Assembly (NCBI RefSeq): GCF_018613575.1 | Contig: NZ_JAGGPX010000013.1 | Coordinates: 45,607 to 109,606, forward strand | DNA length: 64,000 nucleotides | Direction of reading: 5' to 3' | Source of the DNA: Planococcus sp. ISL-110 | GTDB lineage: Bacteria; Bacillota; Bacilli; Bacillales_A; Planococcaceae | In this document: piece after piece, positions 34,419 to 43,911 of the stretch | How positions within the stretch are numbered: the first letter of the stretch is position 1 | Layout: the number at the start of each line of letters is the position of its first letter | Program-made: the position numbers and the translations under genes | The notes under the pieces: generated by a model | The model's database searches: none | What the model saw: only the letters and a program-made list of their open reading frames with translations | What the model was told of the DNA's origin: nothing

Positions 34419-35270
34419 ATGTCTCCATCAACAGACACTCCCCGTTACTGGACGGCAGAGCGGCTAAAACCGACGCTCCCCCGGAGAGGCCCGGACAGCC
34501 ACAAAGGAAGCTACGGCACGGCTTTATTGATTGCCGGCACAAAAGAGATGCCGGGCGCCGCATTGCTCGCAGGACTTGGTGCCATGAGAAGCGGCGTCGG
34601 CAAACTGGTCATTGCCACAGAGGCCGGTGCCATGGCGATGATAGTGCCACGGCTTCCGGAAGCGACCTACCTGCAGAACGGCCTGCAGCGGATCGCACAA
34701 CAGCAGGAACCGACCGATTCCTACCGCGCCGCTGCAATCGGCCCCGGTACCCATCCGGATGCATTAACCGAAGACGCCGTTAACGTTCTTCTTGGCAGCG
34801 CAATGCCGGTCATTCTGGACGCCGGTGCTTTAAGCAAGCGGACCTATCCTGAGCGGAAGGCACCAATCATCCTGACGCCGCACCCTGCCGAATTCTCCCG
34901 AATCACCGGGGTAGCAGTCGAAGCCCTGCAGGAAAATCGGGCTCATTACGCTGGGGTCTGGGCGAAAAGATTAGGCGCCGCCATCGTTTTAAAAGGCCAA
35001 AAGACCATTGTGGCTTTTCCGGACGGCGAAGTCTGGGCAAACCCGACTGGCAATAGTGCGCTGGCCAAAGGCGGTACCGGCGATACCTTGACCGGCATGA
35101 TGCTCGGCATGCTGTGCTGCCATCCTGATTGGAAGCATGCGGTGCTGAACGCGGTCCATCTTCACGGAGCCTGCGCAGATGAATGGACCAAGAACCGCTC
35201 TCCCCATACCTTGCTGGCGCATGAATTGACGGACCTGCTGCCGGAGGTGTGGGCACAATTTGAAAGATAA
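34419..35270 (+). CDS. nnrD: ADP-dependent NAD(P)H-hydrate dehydratase
   Basis: A 283-residue ribokinase-fold enzyme of the YjeF C-terminal/CARKD family. HKGSYGTALLIAGTKEMPGAALLAG, GPGTHPDALT, LTPHPAEFSRITG and the ATP/ADP-site motif NSALAKGGTGDTLTGMMLG are diagnostic. It repairs the hydrated nucleotide cofactors NADHX and NADPHX. The epimerase partner (YjeF N-terminal domain) is not fused and not nearby. CAGGAGG sets the start. Confidence 0.93.
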   Translation: MSPSTDTPRYWTAERLKPTLPRRGPDSHKGSYGTALLIAGTKEMPGAALLAGLGAMRSGVGKLVIATEAGAMAMIVPRLPEATYLQNGLQRIAQQQEPTDSYRAAAIGPGTHPDALTEDAVNVLLGSAMPVILDAGALSKRTYPERKAPIILTPHPAEFSRITGVAVEALQENRAHYAGVWAKRLGAAIVLKGQKTIVAFPDGEVWANPTGNSALAKGGTGDTLTGMMLGMLCCHPDWKHAVLNAVHLHGACADEWTKNRSPHTLLAHELTDLLPEVWAQFER

Positions 35271-35273
35271 CAT

Positions 35274-35321
35274 CCATCCAAAAAACGGCCAGGAAACCTT
35301 TCCTGGCCGTTTTTTGGATGG
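35274..35321. terminator. Bidirectional terminator
   Basis: Perfect 23-bp stem starting CCATCCAAAAAACGGCC with A6 and T6 inside the arms; lies between the convergent nnrD and phosphatase genes. Confidence 0.92.
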
Positions 35322-35322
35322 A

Positions 35323-35787
35323 TTACAAATTATGGTCATCCTTTATTTTCATCAGCAACGCCTCACAGCCCTCACCGATCAGCTTATACGTTTCCTGGAA
35401 GTCACCGGTAAAATAAGGGTCCGGCACATCCTTCAGGTGATCGGTCAAGTCCAGGAACCGAAGGATTTTCGGATGGTCCGGCTGGCCAAGCATCGAACGG
35501 ATGTCGTCAATATTTGTCCGATCCATGCCGATGACATAGTCGAAATCATCAAAGTCTTTCCATTGAAGCTGGCGCCCTTTTATCCCGTTGGCTGAGATGC
35601 CGTGATCATCCAGGATTTTCAGCGTTCCCGGATGTGGATCTTTGCCGATGTGCCAGTTTCCCGTCCCGGCCGAATCCACTTCCACTTTTTCGGACAAGCC
35701 TTCTTCAAACAGCCGCTCCCGCAAAACGGCTTCCGCCATCGGTGACCGGCAGATATTTCCTAGACACACAAACAGCACACGAATCAT
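35323..35787 (-). CDS. Low-molecular-weight protein-tyrosine phosphatase
   Basis: About 154 residues. The signature VCLGNICRSPMAEA gives nucleophile C8 and R14; the general acid Asp lies in VPDPYF near residue 125. The closest Bacillus type is YfkJ. It may counter arginine or tyrosine phosphorylation; a phosphoarginine-specific YwlE would have Thr after the Cys loop (GNTCRSP), and here it is Ile (GNICRSP), so tyrosine phosphatase is preferred. AAGGAGG fits ATG 35787, not the longer frame to 35856. Confidence 0.93.
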   Translation of the reverse strand: MIRVLFVCLGNICRSPMAEAVLRERLFEEGLSEKVEVDSAGTGNWHIGKDPHPGTLKILDDHGISANGIKGRQLQWKDFDDFDYVIGMDRTNIDDIRSMLGQPDHPKILRFLDLTDHLKDVPDPYFTGDFQETYKLIGEGCEALLMKIKDDHNL

Positions 35788-36244
35788 CGCAATTCCTCCT
35801 TTTTTGCTCATGAACACTAACGGCGGCACTTGAACTTTCTGGACTTTTCCAGGCAATTATAGCATTGGACGCCGAATTCCGGCAGCTATCGCTGTGATTT
35901 GCCCATTGCTGAACCATTAAAAACCGTATAAAGCGTTTGTGTACAACAACAATACGGCAGCAATATACGTTGAACTAATTAATGCTGACAGTACTCCTCT
36001 GTTTGGGTATTCCGTAAACCAGTTCTAGTTTCGGGTACAAAGTATGTGGATCATGCAGCTTGCACGATTATAAGCAGTGCTCCATTTTCGGAATACGTCC
36101 GCTTGAAACGTTTTTTGTAACTTGCCTAAGCAATGCCAGAAGCCAATGCTTTTGTTCACTTATTCTAGTTAAAAAGTGATAAAGAGTTTAGCCGATGCTC
36201 AATGCGGAATACTAATACCATACAGCGAAAGCGAGGAATCAACT
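35788..36244. other. 457-base gene-free stretch
   Basis: Nothing convincing between the phosphatase start and the DUF2892-like gene: no repeat, hairpin or frame with protein character. Confidence 0.5.
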
Positions 36245-36667
36245 ATGGACACGCAAATTCAGGCATTGCCATCAACACAGACAAAAATCAACAAAGCGAC
36301 CCCCGACCACATCAATCAACAGATCGAACGTCGTACCGAAGCCCGCATCAATACATTCAAACGCCAGGAACCGGAAGCGATCAGGGAACGCATTGCCGAG
36401 CTCGAGGGCGAATGGGACACCGAACGAGTCCTGGAAGTCGCGATGGCTTCCCTTGCCCTGTCGTCTTCTATTCTAACGCTCACAGTCAATAGGAAATGGG
36501 CATTCCTGAGCGGAACCGTCAGCGCTTTTATGCTGCAGCATGCGCTGCAGGGCTGGAGTTTACCGCTGTTGTTGATCCGCCAAACAGGGGTCCGCACGAT
36601 GAGTGAGATCAACCTGGAAAAACAGGCGCTGAAAAATCTGTTGGATGACGAATATTATCCGGTTTAA
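36245..36667 (+). CDS. DUF2892-type membrane protein
   Basis: About 140 residues. A polar N-terminal half with a probable helix (ERIAELEGEWDTERVLEV), then two short membrane segments with the YgaP-like motif SLALSSSILTLTVNRKWAFLSG and FMLQHALQGWSLPLLLIRQTGVRTMSEI. The family is common beside rhodaneses, but none is adjacent here; the sulfur cluster is 30 kb away. GCGAGG fits ATG 36245 rather than the upstream frame from 36176. Confidence 0.72.
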   Translation: MDTQIQALPSTQTKINKATPDHINQQIERRTEARINTFKRQEPEAIRERIAELEGEWDTERVLEVAMASLALSSSILTLTVNRKWAFLSGTVSAFMLQHALQGWSLPLLLIRQTGVRTMSEINLEKQALKNLLDDEYYPV

Positions 36668-36679
36668 CCCCGAAAAACC

Positions 36680-36719
36680 AAAAAGGTTTGCCCCTCATCT
36701 AGATGGGGCAAACCTTTTT
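36680..36719. terminator. Bidirectional terminator
   Basis: 15-bp stem AAAAAGGTTTGCCCC with its complement at 36705-36719; between convergent genes. Confidence 0.9.
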
Positions 36720-36730
36720 GGTACCGGTGT

Positions 36731-36919
36731 TCAAATCTTGAAATGTCGTTTGCCGGTTGGTTTATTGCGCACTAGTTTTCCTTTGTAAATGACCCACAGC
36801 AAATATACGATGCCGATGATACTGAATGAGAACAAAATGACCTGGTAAGAAGCCAGACCGCGATGCATCAGCGTTTCTGCATAGCGGATGCAGTTCATCA
36901 AAAAAATCAATACCGGCAA
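36731..36919 (-). CDS. Small membrane protein with uncertain start
   Basis: At least 62 residues: two hydrophobic segments (about 2-12 and 27-45) and a basic tail (RNKPTGKRHFKI). The only standard start in frame near the front is TTG 36919, with no ribosome site. A strong GGGAGGA lies farther upstream on the minus strand, about 8 bases before an in-frame ATT (about 36943), so the protein could begin there and include NNWLWLPVL. Family unknown. Confidence 0.5.
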   Translation of the reverse strand: MPVLIFLMNCIRYAETLMHRGLASYQVILFSFSIIGIVYLLWVIYKGKLVRNKPTGKRHFKI

Positions 36920-36989
36920 CCATAACCAATTATTAGAAATTGACTCTTCCTCCCTTTTTCAGAGCGACCGGCTTTATCTGCGAAAGCTT

Positions 36990-37568
36990 CTAATCATCTC
37001 CTCTTCTTATTTTATCAAAAAAACACGATAAATAAAGAGTTTTTATTTTACTTTCTTCACCGGCAAAATTTATTCCTTTAAATGCCGCGGGAAACGGCCC
37101 TTCGCCTTCTGGTGTTAGGATGAGCCCCTTCATGGTGCCGCTTGCCACTTTAATCTCTACTTTTGTGCCAGTTACTTCTTCTGCAGATGCGGCGGCTCGA
37201 GTCAGCTCGAACGGAAAGCTTTGTCCCTGTTGCGTGAACGTACCGGCAATCGTCTCTTGCTCCAGCGTGCCATCGAACAGGAGCTGCTGATTTTGAATAT
37301 TCATTTCAAAATGAATCGACGGATCGTTAAAGTCAATGGCTGTCAGCGGGAAATCCACTATCCCTTGAACAGGTATAGAGATTGCAGCTTGTTGTCCGTC
37401 GAATAAGACGGTGATTGCCAATGGCTGATTGAGCACTTGAATTGCGCCTTCCCAACTTCCTTCAATTTCAGACAATGGTTCATCCTCCTCCACCTCATTA
37501 GGTTCCTTGCTGCAAACCTGTAGCAACAGCAAAGCCAGAAATATACAGAAAACGACAGCTTTTTTCAT
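36990..37568 (-). pseudogene. Truncated alpha/beta-hydrolase lipoprotein (N-terminal domain only)
   Basis: 192 codons. A lipoprotein-like signal (MKKAVVFCIFLALLLLQVC, unusual lipobox LQVC) and a beta-rich domain (GSWEGAIQVLNQPLAITVLF, SIPVQGIVDFPLTAIDFNDPSIHFEM, GTFTQQGQSFPFELT) that in Bacillus relatives precedes an alpha/beta hydrolase. The hydrolase should start at GTMKGLILTPEGEGPFPA, but after that the frame turns into unrelated residues and ends within 30 codons; no GxSxG serine motif exists. A deletion or frameshift removed roughly 250 residues. An exported ligand-binding remnant is possible. Confidence 0.7.
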
Positions 37569-37641
37569 CCACTCCTCCGTTCTTTTTATTGATGATTTTC
37601 TTTATTATCATCAAATCATGTTCAGTCAGCAATCCTTTTCA

Positions 37642-37676
37642 GAAAAAAAAAAGCACAGTAGATCCCTGCACTTTTG
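37642..37676 (-). terminator. Terminator after SGNH hydrolase gene
   Basis: On the minus strand AGTGCAG-loop-CTGTGCT followed by T10. Confidence 0.75.
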
Positions 37677-37706
37677 TTGGGCAGCCACCGGTTTGGAAAG
37701 CGCCTG

Positions 37707-38390
37707 CTATTTTTTGTCTGAATGAATGGTGAAGCCTGTCGTGGATAAGGTATGCATCAACAATTCATGCATAAGTTTATAACCTTCGTCATTAGGATGG
37801 ATGGAATCAAGCCAGATGGACGGATTTTTCCCCATTGCATCTGTTTTGGACACAATGACTCCTTTTTCACCAATCGCCGTATTCCATAAGCGGAACAGCA
37901 GGTTGGTGAAGCCGAAATACTGTTCTTCTTTTTTCATGGAATTGTATAAGTTGTTCTGGACGATGATGGCGCCATCATTGGCCTGGCGAAGCAGCGAATA
38001 AATTTCAAGCAGGTTCTGGCGATAGGTGCGTTTCAGGATGGCAAATTGGCGAATCAAGCCCTTTGCACCACCATCACGGAACCCGCGAAGCAGGTCGTTG
38101 CCGCCGATATTCAACAGGACCAGATCGGCTGTCTCGAGCGGGGTAAGCCAGGAATCTGTCCGCATTTTCTGGACCAGCCCACTGCTGGTTAATCCGTTGA
38201 TGCCGAGATTGGTGATGCTGCTTGCCGGGAAGGTCTCTTTCAAGTGATTGGCGATGCCGCCTTTGGTGCCATAGCCATAGGCCACAGAATCGCCTAAAAT
38301 GACGATGTTTTCTATATAAAGTGCTGTTTTAATATTTTTTGAAGCGAGAGGTGCTCTTTCAAAAAGGGCACCCGATCGAATGTTGATCAA
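37707..38390 (-). CDS. SGNH/GDSL-family hydrolase
   Basis: A 227-residue esterase-fold protein. Block I GDSVAYGYG gives the catalytic Ser, block III GGND the oxyanion Asn, block V DSIHPNDEGY the Asp-His pair. Substrate (lipid, acetyl groups on wall polymers) is unknown. No signal peptide. Start is TTG 38390 with AAGGGACG upstream at long spacing (about 12); no better codon lies closer. Stand-alone gene. Confidence 0.88.
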   Translation of the reverse strand: MINIRSGALFERAPLASKNIKTALYIENIVILGDSVAYGYGTKGGIANHLKETFPASSITNLGINGLTSSGLVQKMRTDSWLTPLETADLVLLNIGGNDLLRGFRDGGAKGLIRQFAILKRTYRQNLLEIYSLLRQANDGAIIVQNNLYNSMKKEEQYFGFTNLLFRLWNTAIGEKGVIVSKTDAMGKNPSIWLDSIHPNDEGYKLMHELLMHTLSTTGFTIHSDKK

Positions 38391-38566
38391 TCTGCTGCAC
38401 GTCCCTTCTTGCTATTTTTCTCTCTTATTTTATCACATTTCAGCATATTCTCTTCTTGAAATGCTTTTGGCTGTAGATCGTTAACTTATACATTGCCCAC
38501 TAAAAGCTTTATTATGGAAAGAGATGGCTTATTTTTGACAGTCAATTATTCTTCTGTCTGAAAGGA

Positions 38567-39568
38567 ATGATTTTTCTGGATACACTTTATTTGGTACTTG
38601 GAATTCTATTGATTGTCCTGTGCATTGTCGACTTTACTTGGACAACGCTGTGGATCGATGGCGGAGCAGGACCGGTTACTGATCGGCTGTCATCGTTCGT
38701 CTGGAGAGCTTTCCGCATGATTGCAGGTGACCATTCAAAGTCTTTGAGTTTGGCTGGCCCATTAGTTTTAAGCGCTTCGCTTGTGATGTGGATCGCCACA
38801 CTGTGGATAGGTTGGACTTTGGTTTTTGCAGGTTTCGAGGGCTCCATTTCGCCTTCTCATGGAAATGACCCAATCTCGTGGTTTGATCGCATTTATTTTG
38901 CGGGCTATTTGATCTTCACATTGGGCAACGGCGATTTCGCCCCCACAGAAGGAGTTTGGCAAATCTTCACGGTTCTCGCAACCGGTACTGGAATGTTGTT
39001 CATCACCTTTGGCGTGACCTACTTGATCTCCATTTTAAGTGCGGTTACTGTCAAACGTTCTTTCGCCGCCAGCATTCACGGCGTGGGAAACTCCGCGGAA
39101 GAACTGGTGGAAAGCGCATGGAATGGCCGTGATTTTCACGACATCGATTCGCTGTTGAATACCTATTCGGAGCAGTTAAGCACCTTAACGGCCCAGCACA
39201 TCGCTTATCCCGTACTGCATTACTACCACGCAGCAAACAATCAATCGGCCATGCCGACAGCGGTCGTGGTTCTTGACGAAGCGCTGAGCATCATCAAGTT
39301 CGGCGTGCCCATAGACCGCCACCCGAACCGGTTGCTACTGAAAGAAGCGCGTTCTAGTGTGCAGCTTTATCTGGAGACACTCAACAAATCCTTTTACAAA
39401 CCGTCAAAAAATGTACCCGATCTGCCGGATTTCACATATCTCAGCAAAGCTGGAATCCCTCTCGTTCCTGACAAGGAGTATAGCGAGGCTTATGAAAAGT
39501 TGCAGGAACGCCGAAGCAAGCTGCTGGGAGTCATTGAAGCGGATGCACGGCCATGGCCGAAACAATAA
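38567..39568 (+). CDS. Two-pore-domain type ion channel protein
   Basis: A 333-residue protein with an ion-channel unit: helices at about 5-22, 60-85 and 125-160, with a pore loop carrying TLGNGDFAP (in place of the potassium filter TVGYGD). The C-terminal 170 residues are soluble and helical, likely cytoplasmic. The changed filter makes potassium selectivity doubtful. AAAGGA abuts ATG 38567 with almost no spacing, whereas it lies nine bases before CTG 38576 (codon 4), so the start may be CTG. Followed by the sirtuin gene after 37 bases, perhaps one transcript. Confidence 0.8.
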   Translation: MIFLDTLYLVLGILLIVLCIVDFTWTTLWIDGGAGPVTDRLSSFVWRAFRMIAGDHSKSLSLAGPLVLSASLVMWIATLWIGWTLVFAGFEGSISPSHGNDPISWFDRIYFAGYLIFTLGNGDFAPTEGVWQIFTVLATGTGMLFITFGVTYLISILSAVTVKRSFAASIHGVGNSAEELVESAWNGRDFHDIDSLLNTYSEQLSTLTAQHIAYPVLHYYHAANNQSAMPTAVVVLDEALSIIKFGVPIDRHPNRLLLKEARSSVQLYLETLNKSFYKPSKNVPDLPDFTYLSKAGIPLVPDKEYSEAYEKLQERRSKLLGVIEADARPWPKQ

Positions 39569-39605
39569 ACAGACCTGAAAGGCGCTTTATAGAGGAGTGA
39601 GTTGA

Positions 39606-40313
39606 ATGATCAAAGACTGGCTAGTGAATGCAAGACATACAGTTGTGTTTACCGGTGCCGGCATGTCGACCGAAAGCGGATTGCCCGACTTCCGCTCAGC
39701 CAACCAAGGGCTGTGGCAGCAAAAAGATCCCAGCCGGATCGCAAGCGTCGAGGCGCTGAATACGAACGTCGAAGAATTTATCGACTTTTACCGGAAACGC
39801 GTTCTGGGTGTAAAGGAATTCGAACCGCATAACGGCCACCGCATTTTAGCGGAATGGGAGACCGACGGACGGCTCGACTCCATCATCACCCAAAACGTCG
39901 ACGGCTTCCATCAGCTGGCCGGCACCCGGAAAATCGCCGAGCTGCACGGCACTTTGCGGAAGGTCCATTGCCAATCATGCGGATCTACCCATAGCAGCGA
40001 AACATTCCTCGACGGATCGTACCGCTGTGAATGCGGCGGCATCCTCCGCCCTTCTGTGGTGCTGTTCGGGGAGATGCTGCCGGAGCAAGCTTTCGAAATG
40101 GCATTTGGAGAAGCAAGCCGGGCTGACTTGTTCATTGTTCTCGGTTCTTCGCTGTCTGTCACCCCTGCCAACCAGTTCCCGCTCATCGCCAAGGAGCATG
40201 GCGCGAAACTGGTCATCGTCAACCGGGAAGCAACACCGCTCGATGGCTATGCGGATCTGGTGATCAACAAGCGGCAGATCGGCGATGTCCTGGCAGAATG
40301 GCATCGTTATTAA
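39606..40313 (+). CDS. cobB: NAD-dependent protein deacylase (sirtuin)
   Basis: A 235-residue Sir2 protein. TGAGMSTESGLPDFRS and QNVDGFHQLAG bind NAD, H114 in ELHG is catalytic, and zinc is bound by C122, C125, C141 and C143. It removes acetyl or acyl groups from lysines. The class differs from B. subtilis SrtN only in detail. GGAGTGAG precedes the start. Confidence 0.93.
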   Translation: MIKDWLVNARHTVVFTGAGMSTESGLPDFRSANQGLWQQKDPSRIASVEALNTNVEEFIDFYRKRVLGVKEFEPHNGHRILAEWETDGRLDSIITQNVDGFHQLAGTRKIAELHGTLRKVHCQSCGSTHSSETFLDGSYRCECGGILRPSVVLFGEMLPEQAFEMAFGEASRADLFIVLGSSLSVTPANQFPLIAKEHGAKLVIVNREATPLDGYADLVINKRQIGDVLAEWHRY

Positions 40314-40371
40314 ATCCGCCTTTGGTATAGATAGACAGCAGCGATGTTGAATTCCGTGATCAGCTCAGTCC

Positions 40372-40950
40372 TCAATAATCGATCAAGCGGCCATTGTCAT
40401 TCCATTGGCCATACATTTTATTGTCTCTCGTTTTTTCTATAAACTTGTCCAATCTTTTATTGAAGATTTCAGCGTCCTTCTTATAGCCTTGTATGTTATC
40501 AATTCGGATCCTGCGGTACAATTCAGGAAATTTCAGGAAATTCTCATATACCTGCTTGTCTTTTTTCAGGCGATCTTCAATTTCTTTATCTACCATAAAA
40601 GATTCCGGCCGCATATCAGGAAGAATTTTCAATCCTTCCTCTTTCATCAAGCCTAATTTTTCCAGCCTTCTTACTCTTTCTTTGTTCAAATCGGTCCAAT
40701 TGCTGGATTTTTTTCTTGGCGAAAGCCTTTGAGCCAGTTCGTTTTCTGCTATTTTCTTCATTATTCCATCAATCCACCCAAAACATAAGGCTTCCTCAAC
40801 TGCATCGAGATACCGAAGGGCATTCGGTTTTTCTGTCACAGTGACCAATACCCAACAACACCTTCTTGTAGTTGAATTTTCCTCAAGCCATGCTCTTAAT
40901 TCTTGCCTGGTCTGAACTCTCAGTAAATTTTCGATTTCCACTTTGAACAC
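40372..40950 (-). CDS. YdeI/OmpD-associated family protein
   Basis: A 192-residue soluble protein. LRAWLEENSTTRRCCWVLV, AVEEALCFGWIDGIMKKI, QRLSPRKKSSNWTDLNKERVRRL and a lysine-rich C-terminal part match the YdeI/OmpD-associated family (also called bacteriocin-protection). Biochemical role unknown; some members protect against cationic peptides in enterobacteria, which may not hold for a Firmicute. Confidence 0.85.
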   Translation of the reverse strand: MFKVEIENLLRVQTRQELRAWLEENSTTRRCCWVLVTVTEKPNALRYLDAVEEALCFGWIDGIMKKIAENELAQRLSPRKKSSNWTDLNKERVRRLEKLGLMKEEGLKILPDMRPESFMVDKEIEDRLKKDKQVYENFLKFPELYRRIRIDNIQGYKKDAEIFNKRLDKFIEKTRDNKMYGQWNDNGRLIDY

Positions 40951-41141
40951 GCCCTTTCAAAATCCCATTAGTGGAGTTGCTTAGGCACAGGTTGGCTTTC
41001 CGTTATAAATGGTTTTCTTTTTTGGTTTCCCCATTGCTCTTCCCTGCCTTCACAGCAACACCCTTTTTTGTCCGTACAGCAAGTTTTTTAGTATAATCAG
41101 AAGAATAAGTGAAAACTCATTTTATTGAAAGGGGCATTTCT

Positions 41142-42077
41142 GTGATCCATTCCATACCACTCAATTCAAGCCAGCTTCATTCTTCCTTTAATCGAGACTA
41201 CGAGCCCATTCTGATTATCGACTCAGGGGATACGATCCAGTTGAAGACAATCGATATCCAATGGGGTTATTCGGCTTCTGAAACTGAGGAACGGACAATT
41301 TTTACATCGCGCGAAAACGAAGACAAGCTGGCCCATCCGATCATCGGCCCTATTGCAATCCGAGGCGCCAAGCCTGGCATGGTGCTGGAAGTCCGCACCA
41401 ACAAGCTGATTCCCGGCTGGTATGGACGCAACTGGGCGGGTGGACTGCCGGCCTGGCAAAATGGCAAACTGGACATTACCGACAGCGAACGGCTGCAGGT
41501 GGATTGGAAACTGGACGCAGCAAGAATGACCGGCAGCTGCGAATTGGGCAGCCAGGAATTTAAAGTCGGCTTGTCCCCTTTTCTTGGGCTGATGGGCGTA
41601 GCACCCGCTGAAGACGGCAGCTTTCCGACAAAGCCTCCTGGCTATTTCGGCGGCAATATCGACTGCAAGGAATTGGTGCCAGGCAGCAGCCTGTTTCTGC
41701 CCATCTCTGTGGACGGGGCGCTGTTTTCCTTGGGCGATGGCCACGCGCTTCAAGGAGATGGGGAAAGCTCTGGAACCGCGATTGAATGCCCAATGGATCT
41801 GGTTGATATCACGCTGGTCCTCCACGAAGACATGAAACTGTCCATGCCGCGTGCAAACACGCCAGCCGGATGGATCACCTTCGGGTTCGACCAGGACCTC
41901 AACGAGGCCGCGGCCGGCGCACTCGCTGAGATGGTCTCTTTTATGGAGCAACTGTATAACATCTCCCGGACTGAAGCAGCAGCCCTATCGAGTGTGGCAG
42001 TCGATCTGCATATCACGCAAGTGGTCAATGACGTCAAAGGCGTCCATGCGATTTTGCCGCATGCGGCAATTCGATAA
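41142..42077 (+). CDS. Acetamidase/formamidase family protein
   Basis: About 311 residues. HPIIGPIAIRGAKPGMVLEV, GGNIDCKELVPGSSLFLPISVDGALFSLGDGHALQGDGE and a PMDLVDITL segment match FmdA-type amidases, which hydrolyse formamide or acetamide to ammonia and the acid with metal help. AAAGGGGC spaces to GTG 41142, so the longer GTG 41109 frame is not chosen. Stand-alone, followed by the DUF2207 gene in the same direction after 58 bases. Confidence 0.9.
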   Translation: MIHSIPLNSSQLHSSFNRDYEPILIIDSGDTIQLKTIDIQWGYSASETEERTIFTSRENEDKLAHPIIGPIAIRGAKPGMVLEVRTNKLIPGWYGRNWAGGLPAWQNGKLDITDSERLQVDWKLDAARMTGSCELGSQEFKVGLSPFLGLMGVAPAEDGSFPTKPPGYFGGNIDCKELVPGSSLFLPISVDGALFSLGDGHALQGDGESSGTAIECPMDLVDITLVLHEDMKLSMPRANTPAGWITFGFDQDLNEAAAGALAEMVSFMEQLYNISRTEAAALSSVAVDLHITQVVNDVKGVHAILPHAAIR

Positions 42078-42135
42078 ACCATCTTTCTGAAACTTTTACT
42101 TGCTGTTTCCGTACATAAAGAAAGAGGTGATGGAA

Positions 42136-43806
42136 ATGAACAAGAAAAAACCTTTCATGATTTTAATGATGCTGCTGGTTTTCATTTTGTTTCCCATCCA
42201 GGCTTTGGCCGTCGACTATTCGATTACTGAAGTCACAATCGACGCGCAGGTGAATGCGGATGGTGCGGTCGAGGTAGTGGAATACCACACTTATGAGTTT
42301 GACGGCGATTTTAACGGCATCACACGAGAAATCGCTCCTAAAGAAGGAACTTCGATCCAGAAGTTCCGTGGTTATGAAAACGGCAAAAAATTAGAAGTAG
42401 AACGTCAAGGCGATCTGTACAAAGTGTTTCGTTCGGGCGGCGATGAAACCATCATAATCGAATTGCGCTACGAAATTCAGGAGGCGATCGAGAAATTTGA
42501 AGACGGCGCTGAATTTTACTGGCCTTTCTTCGATGACCGCAATGAAAGTGAATATGGACAACTGACGGTGTCGGTGAGCCCTCCCGCTCTGGCCGACGAG
42601 ACGGACTTTGTCGGCTATGACGAAGCTTACCGAACGGGCAGCCTGCAAAACGACGGCGCGGTCCTGTTTGAAATGGGCACCGTACTGGAAGGCACCAATG
42701 GAGATGTCCGCGTCGTCTTTGATGCGGAGCTGTTCCCTGCTTTGCCGCAACAGGACGGAGCGATCCGCGGGGAGCTGGCTGATGAAAAAGAGAGGCTGCA
42801 AAACGACGCCCTCGCTTTTGCAGCCAGACAGGACACAGGCAGTTCCATCGGCAACGGGCTGATACCAGCTGCCGGTGCACTCTTAGCGGCAATGGCTGCC
42901 TGGGCCTGGAACCGGGCACGCAAGACCAAACAACAGGCAAAACCGGCAGATGGTGCCTTCTTCGTCCCTAAGCAGAAGATGAGCATTCCGGCAACCTTGT
43001 ATTTCACCAAGTCGGCTGTCCTGACCCCTGCTGCAACGGCAGCTGCCTTGATGGAACTGGTTCGCAAAAAGAATGTCGAACAACTGTCAGAAGAGCAATT
43101 CCGGCTGATTGGCCGAAACACTGAATTTGCGCATGAAGCCGCCTTGATCGACCTGCTGTTCGATAAGGTCGGCGATGGTGAAACCTTTGAAACCAAAGAT
43201 CTTGAAAGCTATACGAAAAACGAACTAAACCATTCCTCCTACAACGAATCGATCGCTGACTGGCAACAGGGTGTCGCAGAAGAAGTGAAACAGCATGATT
43301 TATACGGCAAACACCCCGTGTTTCGCTGGACAGCCGGACTTCTTGGACTGGCGTTGTTTGCAGCCGCTGTCTTTTTCGGGCTCTTGAACTTGTTTGTTTT
43401 AATGTTTTTCTCCATCGTGTTCGGCATTTTCTTTATCGCTTTTTGTTTCTACTCTCCGATCACTTACGAAGGACACGTAATCCGGCAGGAATGGAAACAG
43501 CTGCGCGCTGCCATGGAAAACCTGGACGAGGCAGCATGGAACGGATTGACGCCGGACGAAAAAATGCGTGCTTTTGCCTACGTCCTGGGGGCGGATGAAA
43601 ACTCGGCAAACCGCAATACGCAAAGCTTCACCAACGCCTATAGTGAATCGGCATTTGCAGACTTTGGCGTGTTCTATAACCCGGTCCTGCTGACGGGCAT
43701 TTTCATTGCTGCCAATTCCAGCAGCAGCGCCTCGGCCAGCGGGACAGGCTCCATGTCTGCCGGCGGTGGTGTCGGCGGGGGCGGCGGAGGCTCGGGTGCT
43801 TTTTAA
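42136..43806 (+). CDS. DUF2207 domain membrane protein
   Basis: About 556 residues. Signal peptide (FMILMMLLVFILFPIQALA), an extracellular DUF2207 beta domain (DYSITEVTIDAQVNADGAVEV to about 220), one membrane helix near 240, a cytoplasmic region, two more helices near 410-450, and a C-terminal low-complexity tail of Ser, Ala and Gly (GGGVGGGGGGSGAF). This order and the glycine tail are the family hallmark. Function unknown; it has been linked to cell-surface processes only by context. AGAGGTG fits ATG 42136. Confidence 0.9.
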   Translation: MNKKKPFMILMMLLVFILFPIQALAVDYSITEVTIDAQVNADGAVEVVEYHTYEFDGDFNGITREIAPKEGTSIQKFRGYENGKKLEVERQGDLYKVFRSGGDETIIIELRYEIQEAIEKFEDGAEFYWPFFDDRNESEYGQLTVSVSPPALADETDFVGYDEAYRTGSLQNDGAVLFEMGTVLEGTNGDVRVVFDAELFPALPQQDGAIRGELADEKERLQNDALAFAARQDTGSSIGNGLIPAAGALLAAMAAWAWNRARKTKQQAKPADGAFFVPKQKMSIPATLYFTKSAVLTPAATAAALMELVRKKNVEQLSEEQFRLIGRNTEFAHEAALIDLLFDKVGDGETFETKDLESYTKNELNHSSYNESIADWQQGVAEEVKQHDLYGKHPVFRWTAGLLGLALFAAAVFFGLLNLFVLMFFSIVFGIFFIAFCFYSPITYEGHVIRQEWKQLRAAMENLDEAAWNGLTPDEKMRAFAYVLGADENSANRNTQSFTNAYSESAFADFGVFYNPVLLTGIFIAANSSSSASASGTGSMSAGGGVGGGGGGSGAF

Positions 43807-43808
43807 AC

Positions 43809-43852
43809 AAAACAAAACGGCTGAGACTTTTCTAGGCCGTTTTTGTTTTGCC
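43809..43852 (+). terminator. Terminator after DUF2207 gene
   Basis: CAAAACGGC with GCCGTTTTTG arms, then TTTTG; flanking A and T tracts. Confidence 0.75.
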
Positions 43853-43911
43853 TGCTGTTTCTTAGGGAACATGAAAGAGGACGCTATTTTTTCTATATGG
43901 AGGAACAAACA

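Noticed and set aside
41223..41951. 242-codon minus-strand frame within the formamidase-family gene
   Set aside because: The plus strand matches FmdA over its full length; the antisense frame has no motif.
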